Source: Stutzerimonas stutzeri (lineage in GTDB: Bacteria; Pseudomonadota; Gammaproteobacteria; Pseudomonadales; Pseudomonadaceae). Taken from it: DNA of 64,000 bases. The stretch lies in NCBI GenBank assembly GCA_002339675.1, contig DDKB01000018.1, forward strand, positions 124,001-188,000, written 5' to 3'. Position 1 is the stretch's first letter, and each line of letters starts with the position of its first letter. The position numbers were made by a program, and so were the translations under genes. Positions 24,245 through 35,311 of this stretch are shown piece after piece. The notes beneath the pieces are model-generated. The model had not been told where the DNA came from. It did not search any database and saw only the letters and a program-made list of their open reading frames with translations.

Positions 24245-24835
24245 CTTCTGATCCCTGATTCGTACATCGAAGCCCTGTCGAGCCGTGCCCTCGCACCGCG
24301 TGGGCAGCGCCAGACGGCGCCGGCGCGACCGGCAGGGCGTTCGTATGATTCAAGTGTGCCGCCGAACTGGCGCAGCTCACTGTAGGATGGGCAAGGGCAA
24401 AACGCCATCTTCGGCGCTCCCGGCATGGCCACAATGCGACGCCGTTCCGGCCTTCGCGTGACACCATCTCGACGCCTTCATCGAATGACCCTTGCGGCTG
24501 TCAACGGCGGCCATCGGACGGTTTCGACCGCTGCTTGGCCAGACGCTACGCCGTGCATCTCACGGCGCTCGGTTAGTTCGACGACCAACCGGTCATTCGT
24601 CGCAAACCACCCGACCATTCGTCGCGCGACGATTTGGATGGTGGCACTTGTCGTATCCTCGCCGGCTATCGGCGCTCACCGAGCCGAATCCGCAGTCCGG
24701 CATATAAATCGCATCCAACACGTCCGAGCTGTGCTTTGCCATGGGATTGGCGCCGCGGGGGCTCCCCGCGATCAACTGTGGTCCGCCTCCCGGCGGTTGT
24801 TTGTCGAAACATCGGGCTGCCCGATTGGATGTGAA
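24245..24835. other. Long intergenic region before the FtsH-like gene
   Basis: Nearly 600 bases lack a credible gene. Open frames here are short and show no family resemblance, and codon bias is poor. The segment GTAGGATGGG...GCCATCTTCGGCG around 24383-24415 looks like a degraded copy of the palindromic repeats found at 30523 and 43119. The motif CCATTCGTCGC occurs near 24592 and 24612. The region must hold divergent promoters for the two flanking genes, but I could not identify them with confidence. Confidence 0.4.
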
Positions 24836-26803
<1,968 letters not shown>

Positions 26804-27017
26804 GGGAGGCTGGAGGCCAGGATGGCGACGCTGCGGTGCCGGGCAGCCAGCCCCGGGGGTGCGCCGCCTGGTGTGGATTGAAGCGGCAGCCTGAGTAAAT
26901 GATGAGGCGCCGGTGGACGATAATGGTGGCTGCGCTCAGGTAGCCACCTGCCTCGTCGTACCGCGCGCATCACGCTCCGCGGCAGCCGCTTGTCACCCAG
27001 CCCTCCAGGCGCTGCAA

Positions 27018-27635
27018 TCAATCCAGAACGACCAGCCGATTCGGCAGCTCGTTGCGCGTGTGCGTCGCCGGCACGTGTTGCTGGAGCAGCGTGCCGCAGC
27101 TGTCGATGCAGCGCAGAAAGCCGTCCAGCACCTGGCCGTTGCGCACGTCCTCGGTGAATCGGGCAACCACCGATTGCCACGCCGCATCGTCGATGCGGCT
27201 GGAAATCCCGCGGTCCACCAGGATCTCCACGTAGCGTTCGGCCTCGGAGACGAAGATCAGCATGCCGGTGCCCGCCGCCGTGTGGTGCAGGTTCAGCTCG
27301 ATGAACTGCCGCCGCGCCAGGTTGCAGGCCCGCCAGTGGCGTACCGTTCGCGGGATCAGCCGGCTGGTCAGGCGCGGCATTCGGAACACCAGCGCCAGCA
27401 CGATGAAAGTCAGCCACTGCACCAGCAGCAATTGCCAGGCGGCCAGCCAACCACTGAAGAACAGCAGCGCGCCGGGTAGCAACAGCGCCAGCAGGCTGGA
27501 CCAGAGCAGCGGAATGTAGCGATAGTCGTCTGCCTGCGCAGCCAGCACGGTGACCAGCTCGGCGTCGGTGCCGCGTTCGACGCGCTCGATCGCCTCGGCG
27601 ACCTGTTGCAGCTCGGGTTCGGTGAGAAGGGTCAT
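27018..27635 (-). CDS. TPM-domain membrane protein
   Basis: This 205-residue inner-membrane protein has a TPM (YgcG/TLP18.3) fold split around two hydrophobic segments (about 43-60 and 65-84). Recognisable parts are AIERVERGTDAELVTVLA and, after the membrane segments, AGTGMLIFVSEAERYVEILVDRGI and WQSVVARFTEDVRNGQVLDG. It is the third gene of a LemA-TPM-TPM cluster on the minus strand. Members of this group are associated with membrane stress and protein quality control, but no biochemical role is firm. It is convergent with the FtsH-like gene. Confidence 0.8.
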   Translation of the reverse strand: MTLLTEPELQQVAEAIERVERGTDAELVTVLAAQADDYRYIPLLWSSLLALLLPGALLFFSGWLAAWQLLLVQWLTFIVLALVFRMPRLTSRLIPRTVRHWRACNLARRQFIELNLHHTAAGTGMLIFVSEAERYVEILVDRGISSRIDDAAWQSVVARFTEDVRNGQVLDGFLRCIDSCGTLLQQHVPATHTRNELPNRLVVLD

Positions 27636-27728
27636 GGCGGGGTCATCTCGAATAAAGGGTTGAAAAGACGCCCAGCGCGGTCGCGGCGCGGACGTGGGCT
27701 GCGGGTCGGGACATCCCGGCGGGCCGGC

Positions 27729-28484
27729 TCACCAGCCACCAGACGCGCCGCCGCCGCCAAAGCCACCTCCTCCACCGCCGAAACCACCACCCCCGCCAAA
27801 TCCGCCACCCCCGCCGCCGCGACCCATGCCGCCGAGCAGCGCGCCGAGCAGCATGGCACGGCCGGCGCCACGTCCGCCGCCTCGGCCGCCACGGCCACCG
27901 CCGATAACGAAAATCGCCACCAGCATCAGAAAGAAGCCGAGGATACCGAGCCCGCCGGGTTGCTGCGCGCCCATCGGCATCGCCGGGGGCGCGGCCTGCA
28001 ACGGGTCGCCGCCGAGCACCTGAATCATTGCGGCAGTGCCGTCGGTGATACCGCGGGTGAAATCACCCTCACGGAAGGCCGGTGTGATGATGCGGTTGAT
28101 GATGACCGAGGACTGGGCATCGGTCAGACGGCCTTCGAGTCCGTAGCCAACCTCGATGCGCACGCGCCGATCATCGCGGGCGACGATAAGCAGCGCGCCG
28201 TTGTCCTCCCCTTGCTGCCCGATACCCCAGGCGCGACCCAGCTCGACCCCGAACTCTTCGATGCTGCGGCCTTGCAGGTTCGGCACGGTGACCACCACCA
28301 CCTGCTCGCCACTGGCTTTTTCGTGCGCGGCGAGCATGCCGGTCAGGCGCGCTTCGGCCTGGGTGTCGAGCAACTCGGCCTGGTCAACCACGCGCCCGGT
28401 CAGGGGCGGCAGGTCGATGGCCTGGGCGGCGACGCCGCTCGCCCAGAGCAGCAGCGCGAGGATCAGCGGCAGGCGACAGGTCAT
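27729..28484 (-). CDS. TPM-domain protein with glycine-rich tail (YgcG family)
   Basis: This 251-residue protein has a signal peptide (PLILALLLWASGVAAQ), an extracytoplasmic TPM domain (about 30-160; LTGRVVDQAELLD, VVVVTVPNLQG, NGALLIVARDDRRVRIEVGYGLEG) and one transmembrane segment (about 178-195). The C-terminal 45 residues are almost pure glycine with regularly spaced phenylalanines (FGGGG repeats) and end in GGW. Such Gly/Phe tails are typical of this family. The start overlaps the end of the lemA gene by four bases, so the two are translationally coupled. Confidence 0.88.
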   Translation of the reverse strand: MTCRLPLILALLLWASGVAAQAIDLPPLTGRVVDQAELLDTQAEARLTGMLAAHEKASGEQVVVVTVPNLQGRSIEEFGVELGRAWGIGQQGEDNGALLIVARDDRRVRIEVGYGLEGRLTDAQSSVIINRIITPAFREGDFTRGITDGTAAMIQVLGGDPLQAAPPAMPMGAQQPGGLGILGFFLMLVAIFVIGGGRGGRGGGRGAGRAMLLGALLGGMGRGGGGGGFGGGGGFGGGGGGFGGGGASGGW

Positions 28485-29089
28485 TGAAACTGCACTTTCG
28501 GCGCCTGGTCGGCATTTTCCGCCGTCGCCTCGAAGCTCTCACGGATCGGCATGTCGCCGTACATCAAGGTGTGCCAGATGCGACCCGGGAAGGTACGGAT
28601 CTCTGTGTTGTAGCGCTGGACGGCCGCGATGTAGTCACGACGGGCCACGGCGATACGGTTTTCCGTGCCCTCGAGCTGCGATTGCAGGGCGAGGAAGTTC
28701 TGGTTGGATTTGAGGTCCGGGTAGCGCTCGGACACCGCCATCAACCGGCTCAAGGCACCCGTCAGCTGACTCTGCGCCTGCTGGAACTGCTGCATTTTCT
28801 GCGGATCGTCGAGATCCTCAGCGCTGATTTGAATCGAGGTTGCCTTGGCGCGCGCCTCGGTCACGGCGGTGAGGGTGTCCTGCTCCTGGCGGGCGTAGCC
28901 CTTGACCGTCTCGACCAGGTTGGGGATCAGGTCGGCGCGGCGCTGGTACTGGTTCTCGACCTGCGCCCAGGCCGATTTCACCTGCTCGTCATACTGCGGG
29001 ATGTTGTTGATGCCGCAGCCGGCAAGCAGCCAGGACAGGAAAAGGACAACCGTCAGTTGTCCGGTGAAGCGAAAACGCTGCGTCTGCAT
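28481..29089 (-). CDS. lemA: LemA family lipoprotein
   Basis: LemA proteins are widespread helical-bundle proteins of unknown function anchored in the envelope. The 202-residue protein has a lipobox-like LLAGCG at residues 21-26, followed by the family core: VKSAWAQVENQYQRRADLIPNLVETVKGYA and a conserved YPDLKSNQNFLALQSQLEGTENRIAVARRDY segment. It heads a LemA-TPM-TPM operon. The pairing with YgcG-type TPM proteins is common in bacteria and suggests a shared envelope role. It should not be confused with the sensor kinase GacS, which was once also called LemA. Confidence 0.9.
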   Translation of the reverse strand: MQTQRFRFTGQLTVVLFLSWLLAGCGINNIPQYDEQVKSAWAQVENQYQRRADLIPNLVETVKGYARQEQDTLTAVTEARAKATSIQISAEDLDDPQKMQQFQQAQSQLTGALSRLMAVSERYPDLKSNQNFLALQSQLEGTENRIAVARRDYIAAVQRYNTEIRTFPGRIWHTLMYGDMPIRESFEATAENADQAPKVQFQ

Positions 29090-29166
29090 GATTGGCTCGT
29101 CCGTCCGAAAAACCCAGGGTACAGGATAGGGATCGGCCGGCGGCGGCAGAGTTCAGGCAGGGCCGC

Positions 29167-30390
29167 TCAGATCACTCCGGACTGGCGCAGCGAGAGGATC
29201 TTTTCGAAACTCAGGCCGAGCACGTCCTGCAATACCGCCTCGCTGTGCTCGCCCAGCAGCGGCGGCGCGCGACGGTAGTCAACCGGTGTCTCGGACAGCC
29301 GGATCGGGCTGGCGACCTGAGGCACACTGCCGGCCAGCGGATGGGTCATGTCCAGACGCAGGCCGCGCGCCTGCACCTGCGGATCGGCGAACACCTGTGC
29401 CAGGTCGTTGATCGGCCCGCAGGGCACCCCGGCCTGTTCCAGCAGGGCGACCCACTCGGCCGTGGTGCGGAACACCGTGACCTGGCGGATCAGCGGCACC
29501 AGCACCTGGCGGTGGGCGACGCGCGCCTGATTGGTGGCGAAACGGGCGTCGACCGCCCACTCCGGATGGCCCGCCACTTCGGCAAACTTGCGGAACTGCC
29601 CGTCGTTGCCGATGGTGAGGATGATGTCGCCGTCGGCGGTGGGGAAATCCTGGTAGGGCACGATGTTCGGATGCGCGTTGCCCATGCGCTTGGGCGCGAC
29701 GCCGGTGGTGAGGTAGTTCATCGCCTGGTTGGCCAGGCAGGCGACCTGCACGTCCAGCAGCGCCAGCTCGACATGCTGGCCCACGCCGGTCTGCTCGCGG
29801 CTGTTGAGCGCGGCCAGTACCCCGACCGTGGCGTAGAGGCCGGTGAGGATGTCGGTGAGCGCCACGCCGACCTTGACCGGGCCGGCGCCCTCCTCATCCT
29901 CGGCACGGCCGGTCAGGCTCATCAAGCCGCCGAGGCCCTGGATCATGAAGTCGTAACCGGCACGCGCGGCATAGGGGCCGTCACTGCCAAAACCGGTGAT
30001 CGAGCAATAGACCAGCTTCGGATTGATCGCTTTCAGGCTTTCGTAATCCAGCCCGTAGGCCGCCAGCCCGCCGAGCTTGAAGTTCTCCAGCACCACGTCG
30101 CATTGCTCAACGAGCTGGCGAATGATCCGCTGGCCTTCAGGCTGGGTGAAATCGAGGGTCAGCGATTGCTTGTTGCGGTTGGCTGACAGGTAATAAGCGG
30201 CTTCCGAGGTGTTTTCGCCCTGCTCGTCCTTCAAGTACGGCGGGCCCCAGTGGCGCGTGTCGTCGCCGGTACGCGGGCGCTCGACCTTGATCACCTCGGC
30301 GCCGAGGTCACCGAGGATTTGCCCACACCAGGGGCCGGCGAGCACGCGTGACAGGTCTAGGACGCGGATATGAGACAAGGCACCAGGCAT
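29167..30390 (-). CDS. gcdG: CaiB/BaiF family CoA-transferase, likely glutarate-specific
   Basis: This 407-residue class III CoA-transferase begins GALSHIRVLDLSRVLAGPWCGQILGDLGAEVIKVERP, the typical family N-terminus, and carries the catalytic-aspartate region in ANRNKQSLTLDF and VGVALTDILTGLYA. It lies beside gcdH and a divergent LysR gene, the arrangement of the glutarate-utilisation locus gcdHG/gcdR in Pseudomonas putida. There it activates glutarate to glutaryl-CoA, probably from succinyl-CoA. The substrate call rests on context. The start at 30390 is preferred because it gives the family N-terminus; the extra 20 codons upstream are not family-like. A repeat-rich gap of about 230 bases separates it from gcdH. 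Confidence 0.82.
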   Translation of the reverse strand: MPGALSHIRVLDLSRVLAGPWCGQILGDLGAEVIKVERPRTGDDTRHWGPPYLKDEQGENTSEAAYYLSANRNKQSLTLDFTQPEGQRIIRQLVEQCDVVLENFKLGGLAAYGLDYESLKAINPKLVYCSITGFGSDGPYAARAGYDFMIQGLGGLMSLTGRAEDEEGAGPVKVGVALTDILTGLYATVGVLAALNSREQTGVGQHVELALLDVQVACLANQAMNYLTTGVAPKRMGNAHPNIVPYQDFPTADGDIILTIGNDGQFRKFAEVAGHPEWAVDARFATNQARVAHRQVLVPLIRQVTVFRTTAEWVALLEQAGVPCGPINDLAQVFADPQVQARGLRLDMTHPLAGSVPQVASPIRLSETPVDYRRAPPLLGEHSEAVLQDVLGLSFEKILSLRQSGVI

Positions 30391-30474
30391 GGCTATTTCT
30401 CGGTAAGGCGGTTGAGATGGACGAAGCGCTAAAGCGGCAAACCCAAACACGGGTTACCGCCTTCAGGCGTTGGG

Positions 30475-30616
30475 TTTCGTGCAGGAGCAAGCTTGCTCGC
30501 GCCTACCCGACCGGTCGACAACGTAGGGTGGATGACGCTTCACCCATCCACCAATCGGCGTTGGGCCTATTGGCGGAGCGGAAGGTGGATGAAAAGAGCG
30601 TCATCCACCCTACGGC
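30475..30616. repeat. REP-like palindromes between gcdH and the CoA-transferase
   Basis: Two palindromic elements lie here. GAGCAAGCTTGCTC (30485-30498) is a perfect 14-base palindrome of the type forming the core of common Pseudomonas REP elements. A second pair, GTAGGGTGGATGACGCT (30523-30539) and its exact 17-base complement (30597-30613), forms a long stem around a 57-base loop that itself holds a CATCCACC/GGTGGATG pair. It could act as an attenuator between the two genes. Confidence 0.75.
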
Positions 30617-30622
30617 CACGGC

Positions 30623-31804
30623 TCAGAAGAACGCCTGGATACCGGTTTGCGCGCGACCAAGGATCAGCGCATGCACATCGTGGGTACCTTCGTAGGTGTT
30701 GACCACTTCGAGGTTGACCAGATGCCGCGCCACACCGAACTCGTCGCTGATGCCGTTGCCACCGAGCATGTCGCGGGCCAGGCGGGCGACGTCGAGCGCC
30801 TTGCCGCAGCTGTTGCGCTTCATGATCGAGGTGATCTCCACCGCCGCGGTGCCCTCGTCCTTCATCCGGCCGAGGCGCAGGCAGCCTTGCAGCGCCAGGG
30901 TGATCTCGGTCTGCATGTCGGCCAGCTTCTTCTGGATCAGCTGGTTAGCGGCCAGCGGACGGCCGAACTGCTGACGGTCCAGGGTGTACTGGCGCGCGGT
31001 GTGCCAGCAGAACTCGGCGGCACCGAGGGCACCCCAGCTGATGCCGTAACGGGCCGAATCCAGGCAGGTGAAGGGGCCGCGCAGGCCGCGCACGTCGGGG
31101 AAGGCGTTCTCTTCCGGACAGAACACGTTGTCCATGACGATCTCACCGGTGATCGAGGCGCGCAGCCCGACCTTACCGTGAATCGCCGGTGCGGACAGGC
31201 CTTCCCAGCCTTTCTCCAGCACGAAGCCGCGGATGGCGCCCTCGTCATCCTTGGCCCAGACCACGAACACATCGGCGATCGGGCTGTTGGTGATCCACAT
31301 CTTGGCGCCGGACAGGCGATAGCCGCCGTCGACCTTCTTCGCGCGGGTAACCATCGAGCCCGGGTCAGAGCCGTGGTTCGGTTCGGTCAGGCCGAAGCAG
31401 CCGATGTATTCACCGGTCGCCAGTTTGGGCAGGTACTTCTGCTTGGTTTCTTCATTGCCGAACTCGTTGATCGGCACCATCACCAGCGAGGACTGCACAC
31501 TCATCATCGAGCGGTAGCCGGAATCGATGCGCTCGACTTCGCGGGCGATCAGGCCGTAGCACACGTAGTTCAGGCCGCTGCCGCCGTAGGCTTCGGGAAT
31601 GGTCGCACCAAGCAGACCCGTATCGCCCATCTCGCGGAAGATCGCTGCGTCGGTGCGCTCGTGTCGGAAGGCTTCGAGCACACGCGGTGCCAGCTTGTCG
31701 TCCGCGAACTGCTGTGCGCTGTCGCGCACCATGCGCTCTTCATCGGTGAGCTGCTGATCGAACAGCAGCGGGTCGATCCAGTTGAAGCTTGCTTTGCCGG
31801 CCAT
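30623..31804 (-). CDS. gcdH: Glutaryl-CoA dehydrogenase
   Basis: GcdH oxidatively decarboxylates glutaryl-CoA to crotonyl-CoA in lysine, tryptophan and glutarate breakdown, passing electrons to ETF. The 393-residue flavoprotein has the acyl-CoA dehydrogenase layout, with FGLTEPNHGSDPGSM (FAD/substrate), WITNSPIADVFVVWA, and the catalytic glutamate in NTYEGTHDVHALILGR near the C-terminus. YGGSGLNYVCYGLIAREVERIDSGYRS is a typical GcdH stretch. The ATG at 31804 gives the family start MAGKASFNWIDPLL. It is divergent from the LysR gene. Confidence 0.94.
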   Translation of the reverse strand: MAGKASFNWIDPLLFDQQLTDEERMVRDSAQQFADDKLAPRVLEAFRHERTDAAIFREMGDTGLLGATIPEAYGGSGLNYVCYGLIAREVERIDSGYRSMMSVQSSLVMVPINEFGNEETKQKYLPKLATGEYIGCFGLTEPNHGSDPGSMVTRAKKVDGGYRLSGAKMWITNSPIADVFVVWAKDDEGAIRGFVLEKGWEGLSAPAIHGKVGLRASITGEIVMDNVFCPEENAFPDVRGLRGPFTCLDSARYGISWGALGAAEFCWHTARQYTLDRQQFGRPLAANQLIQKKLADMQTEITLALQGCLRLGRMKDEGTAAVEITSIMKRNSCGKALDVARLARDMLGGNGISDEFGVARHLVNLEVVNTYEGTHDVHALILGRAQTGIQAFF

Positions 31805-31985
31805 GGGTGGTCCTCTTGTCGTAGACGGTGAACCGGGCACGGGCCCGGCACAGCATTGATGGATTGATCCTAGAAGCTCCAGCGGCAGGCAGCAAACGAG
31901 TATTTCGCAACAATCTGTGCGCTTTACTCACTCCAGCGTATGCTTATCCGCCTGAATACAAGGTTACTAGTGAGGCAGTTGCATA

Positions 31986-32891
31986 ATGCGCCGCAAGATC
32001 CCCAGCACCGCCGCGCTGGTTGCCTTCGAGGCGGCGGCCCGCCATGAGAGCTTTACCCGAGCGGCCGAGGAGCTGGCACTGACCCAGAGCGCGATCTGCC
32101 GGCAGATCGGTGGGCTGGAAGAATTCCTGGGGCTGGAGCTGTTTCGCCGATCGCGGCGCGGGGTGAAGCTGACCGAGGCCGGCCAGTCCTATGCGCGCCG
32201 CATCGCCGCCCAGCTCGATGCGGTGGAGCGCGACACCCTGTCGGTCATGGGTCAGCAAGGCGCGCAAACCATCGAGCTGGCGCTGGTGCCAACCTTTGGC
32301 ACCCAGTGGTTGTTGCCACGACTGCGGCAGTTCCAGACGCTGCATCCGGAGATCACCGTCAACCTGACCAACCGCACCCGCCCGTTCCTTTTCGCCGATA
32401 CCGAATTCGATGCGGCCATCTACTTTGGAAATGGCGACTGGTCCGGCACCGTGGCGCATCGGCTGATGCCGGAACATTCACTCCCGGTGTGCAGCCCCGC
32501 CTTGCTCGGCGGGGCCGACCAGCTCAACGCCGCGACCATTGCCGAAATGCCGCTGCTGCAGCAGACCACCCGCCCCTATGCCTGGCGTCAGTGGTTCGAC
32601 TCGCTGGGGCTGAAGGTTGCGCGGGACATGACCGGACCGCGTCTGGAGCTGTTCTCCATGCTGGCCCAGGCCGCTGAACACCAGATGGGCGTCGCGCTGA
32701 TCCCGCCGTTTCTGATTCAGCGCGAACTGGCGGAAGGCCGTCTGGTAATCGCGCACCCGCATTCGTACCGCCGCGAGGATCAGGCCTACCACCTGATGAT
32801 CCCCGAGCGGCGGGTGGAGTCGGCGGCCATGAATGCTTTTCGCGACTGGCTGCTCGATCAAGTGCATGGCTGGATGGCAGAGCAGGCGTAG
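31986..32891 (+). CDS. gcdR: LysR-family regulator of the glutarate genes
   Basis: This 301-residue LysR regulator has an N-terminal winged helix-turn-helix (ALVAFEAAARHESFTRAAEELALTQSAICRQIGGLEEFLG) followed by a substrate-binding-like effector domain (about 92-295). It is divergent from gcdH with a 181-base gap. Its position matches GcdR, the glutarate-responsive activator of gcdHG in P. putida, and a glutarate or glutaryl-CoA effector is inferred from that. I did not find a clear T-N11-A palindrome in the gap. Confidence 0.83.
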   Translation: MRRKIPSTAALVAFEAAARHESFTRAAEELALTQSAICRQIGGLEEFLGLELFRRSRRGVKLTEAGQSYARRIAAQLDAVERDTLSVMGQQGAQTIELALVPTFGTQWLLPRLRQFQTLHPEITVNLTNRTRPFLFADTEFDAAIYFGNGDWSGTVAHRLMPEHSLPVCSPALLGGADQLNAATIAEMPLLQQTTRPYAWRQWFDSLGLKVARDMTGPRLELFSMLAQAAEHQMGVALIPPFLIQRELAEGRLVIAHPHSYRREDQAYHLMIPERRVESAAMNAFRDWLLDQVHGWMAEQA

Positions 32892-33101
32892 GCCGCATTC
32901 TGCACCTCCGCCAGCTCAGATTGACGGTTTCCATCCGGAACGACGACGCTGATCGCCTACTTTGTGAACGGCCTGCTTGTCACGTCCGCCGCCATTCGTC
33001 TTACTACCGACCACGCCGCTGCCGACATGGAAGCAGGCCGGCGGCGTCGGATGCGTGTCGCAAGAGCGCAGCAGCATTTCAACCAAGGACAGGTAGAAAA
33101 G

Positions 33102-34655
33102 ATGAGTGGCTACGTCCCCAATATTCCCCGAGCCAAACGGGAAGCCGAACTCAAAGAGGTCAAACCAACCGACATCCACGCCGAGCGCTGGGCCGAATAC
33201 GAACGCCACGCCAGGGAACCGGCTAAACCCGCCGAGAAAACCAAACTGACCCTGCGCATCGGCGTCTTCTTCGACGGCACCGGCAACAACGCCACCAACA
33301 CCGCCCTCGGCCTGGCCTGCGGTGCGCAACACCCGATTCAGCCGGAAGATCTGGATGCCAGCTGCAAGCCGTATATGGCCGATCCGGATAGCAGCTATGG
33401 GAATGATGTAACGAATATCAAGAAGCTCAGTGAGCTTTATTGGACTACCGCGAGCCCCGTGGGCGAAGGCGAGAACAACCTGCTTTCCCGTGCATTGTAC
33501 GTAGATGGCATCGGTACCACTCCCGGCGAAGAAGATACTCGTACTGGAAAAGGCGCGGGCCGGGGTGCTACCGGAATTACCGGGCGAGTCGAGCTAGCGT
33601 TTCGGCGAATTAACAGCCTCATCAAGGAAATCTCCAGAGACTTTCCAAATACAGAAATAAGTTCGTTGACCTTCGACGTCTTCGGGTTCAGCCGGGGCGC
33701 CGCTGCTGCGCGGCATTTCGCGAATGAGGTGGTCTGTAGCCAACGAGGCCCGCTAGGTGCAGCTTTCTCGGAGAATGCCAAGGCGTTCTGTCCAGCATTC
33801 AACGATCAATACTCACGCGACATCAATATCGGCTTTATTGGCCTCTTCGATACCGTCGCAGCCGTTGCGGGACTTGCAAATCTGGGGAATGTCAGCAGCT
33901 CCATCTCGCCTGGAGTAAAGCTGCACTTGCCCCGCAAATACTTCACCGATGTGGTCCAACTGGCAGCTCGCGACGAGATTCGCGCGAATTTTCCGCTGAG
34001 CCGTGTGAAGCCAGACCACCTTGAAATAACCCTACCAGGTGCCCACTCCGACATCGGTGGTGGCTACCCGATCGATGCTGAAGAACGCGTGCTTGTTAGC
34101 CCAATGCAGGCGCTGACAGTCACTGTTGGCGTTGATGTAAAAACCACGTCTATCTACCGAGACGCCGAGCGAGCCAGGGAGCGCTTAGTCGCGCTAGGCT
34201 GGCCCTCGACTATGCTGGAGATCGCTGTGCCTAAATCGCACCTGCTTCCTGTGGAGGTGAGGGATCGCCTGGCTCCACGGCAGCAGCGAGTTTACGCCGG
34301 TCTGCAAGTTAAGCGTCGCGTGAGCGGAGCCCTGTCCCGCATATACCTGCGCGTTATGTATGAGCTGGCGAAACGGAAGGGTGTTCGGTTCTTTGAGATT
34401 GACAGGCAGGACCCAGCTTTTGCGATACCGCCAGAGCTAGAACCGTTGTGTCAGCGATTTACATCGGGCGATTACACAACCACCCCTGGCGAAGAGTCGA
34501 TGCTCAAGACACGCTACATCCACATTTCCGCGAACTGGAACAATCCGCTTGGAAAACAAAACCCAAGCGATTTCAAGCTGATTTATCTCAACGCTCCCTG
34601 TCCTGACGGGATCCGCGTACAACACCCTCATGCGCCAGATTGGACTCTATTTTAA
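33102..34655 (+). CDS. tle1: Tle1-like phospholipase effector (DUF2235)
   Basis: This 517-residue alpha/beta hydrolase belongs to the DUF2235/Tle1 family of type VI secretion lipases. IGVFFDGTGNN is the family signature near the N-terminus. The catalytic triad can be placed at Ser197 in GFSRGAAAAR (GxSxG), Asp250 in GLFDTVAAVAG and His315 in GAHSDIGGGY. There is no signal peptide, as expected for a toxin delivered by a secretion machine. The ATG at 33102 has a weak AGGACAGG site; longer in-frame starts exist upstream but run through non-family sequence. The two downstream lipoproteins look like immunity proteins. Base composition is less GC-rich than flanking genes, suggesting transfer. No VgrG, Hcp or adaptor gene is next to it. 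Confidence 0.82.
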   Translation: MSGYVPNIPRAKREAELKEVKPTDIHAERWAEYERHAREPAKPAEKTKLTLRIGVFFDGTGNNATNTALGLACGAQHPIQPEDLDASCKPYMADPDSSYGNDVTNIKKLSELYWTTASPVGEGENNLLSRALYVDGIGTTPGEEDTRTGKGAGRGATGITGRVELAFRRINSLIKEISRDFPNTEISSLTFDVFGFSRGAAAARHFANEVVCSQRGPLGAAFSENAKAFCPAFNDQYSRDINIGFIGLFDTVAAVAGLANLGNVSSSISPGVKLHLPRKYFTDVVQLAARDEIRANFPLSRVKPDHLEITLPGAHSDIGGGYPIDAEERVLVSPMQALTVTVGVDVKTTSIYRDAERARERLVALGWPSTMLEIAVPKSHLLPVEVRDRLAPRQQRVYAGLQVKRRVSGALSRIYLRVMYELAKRKGVRFFEIDRQDPAFAIPPELEPLCQRFTSGDYTTTPGEESMLKTRYIHISANWNNPLGKQNPSDFKLIYLNAPCPDGIRVQHPHAPDWTLF

Positions 34656-35311
34656 TGAAGGCCTATATCGCACTACTCAGTGTCTTGCTTCTAGGTGGTT
34701 GTCAGTCTGCGGATCCGTTGTCAGCCGAGAGCGACCCGAAGGACCAGTGGTGGAGTCTTGAATTCGTTGGGCCGACCTATATGACGGGATGGGTCGAGGC
34801 CAGTGAAGTGGAGGACATTAAAGGCCGCATTATCAATCACGGGAGTGGCGGAGTAATAGGCAGCGGAGGCCAGGGGTTCGAGATTGAAAGTGCTCGCGGC
34901 TGGCCAGAGGGGCTAGGAGGCACAAATCGTGCGGTCACCGGAGCCGACCTTCCAAAACGCATCTTCGTTCGTTGGCAATCCGTGGTGGAGCCGCAGACTT
35001 ATCGCGCCTGGATAAACATCCCCGAAGATGCCCGACAGATCATGTACGACTCTACCCATCGTCGCTGTGCAGAAACGCCTGAACACCCAGCTCGGTTCAT
35101 GGCCACGCTCTACTTGGGTCTGGCACCAGGGGGGATTGTACAGGCCTGGGTCCGTGACCAATGCCACGACGCGCTAATGGTTGCCCGCAAGATAGCCGAG
35201 ATAGAGCCACGAGGCCCGCACCTCGGTAAGTCAGACGGGCATTACTATCCCCAACCTGCTGCATCGAAACGATATGTTGAAAAGTTTGGCGTCCCATACG
35301 GAAGTTGGTAA
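34655..35311 (+). CDS. DUF2931-family lipoprotein, probable Tle1 immunity protein (copy 1)
   Basis: This 218-residue lipoprotein has the lipobox LLGGCQS near residue 15. DUF2931 features include WWSLEFVGPTYMTGWVEA, GADLPKRIFVRWQSVVEPQTYRAW and the C-terminal FGVPYGSW. Its ATG overlaps the stop of the phospholipase gene by one base (TAATG), so synthesis is coupled. A periplasmic lipoprotein translated with a phospholipase toxin fits the immunity proteins known for Tle effectors, which act where the toxin acts. This role is inferred from context. The protein is a close paralogue of the next gene. Confidence 0.75.
   Translation: MKAYIALLSVLLLGGCQSADPLSAESDPKDQWWSLEFVGPTYMTGWVEASEVEDIKGRIINHGSGGVIGSGGQGFEIESARGWPEGLGGTNRAVTGADLPKRIFVRWQSVVEPQTYRAWINIPEDARQIMYDSTHRRCAETPEHPARFMATLYLGLAPGGIVQAWVRDQCHDALMVARKIAEIEPRGPHLGKSDGHYYPQPAASKRYVEKFGVPYGSW

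Noticed and set aside
24425..24835. A 137-codon upstream extension of the FtsH-like gene
   Set aside because: The extension has no FtsH resemblance, and the expected first membrane segment follows the ATG at 24836.
27694..28023. A proline-rich + strand frame opposite the TPM gene
   Set aside because: Runs of proline are the complement of the glycine tail of the real protein and have no independent support.
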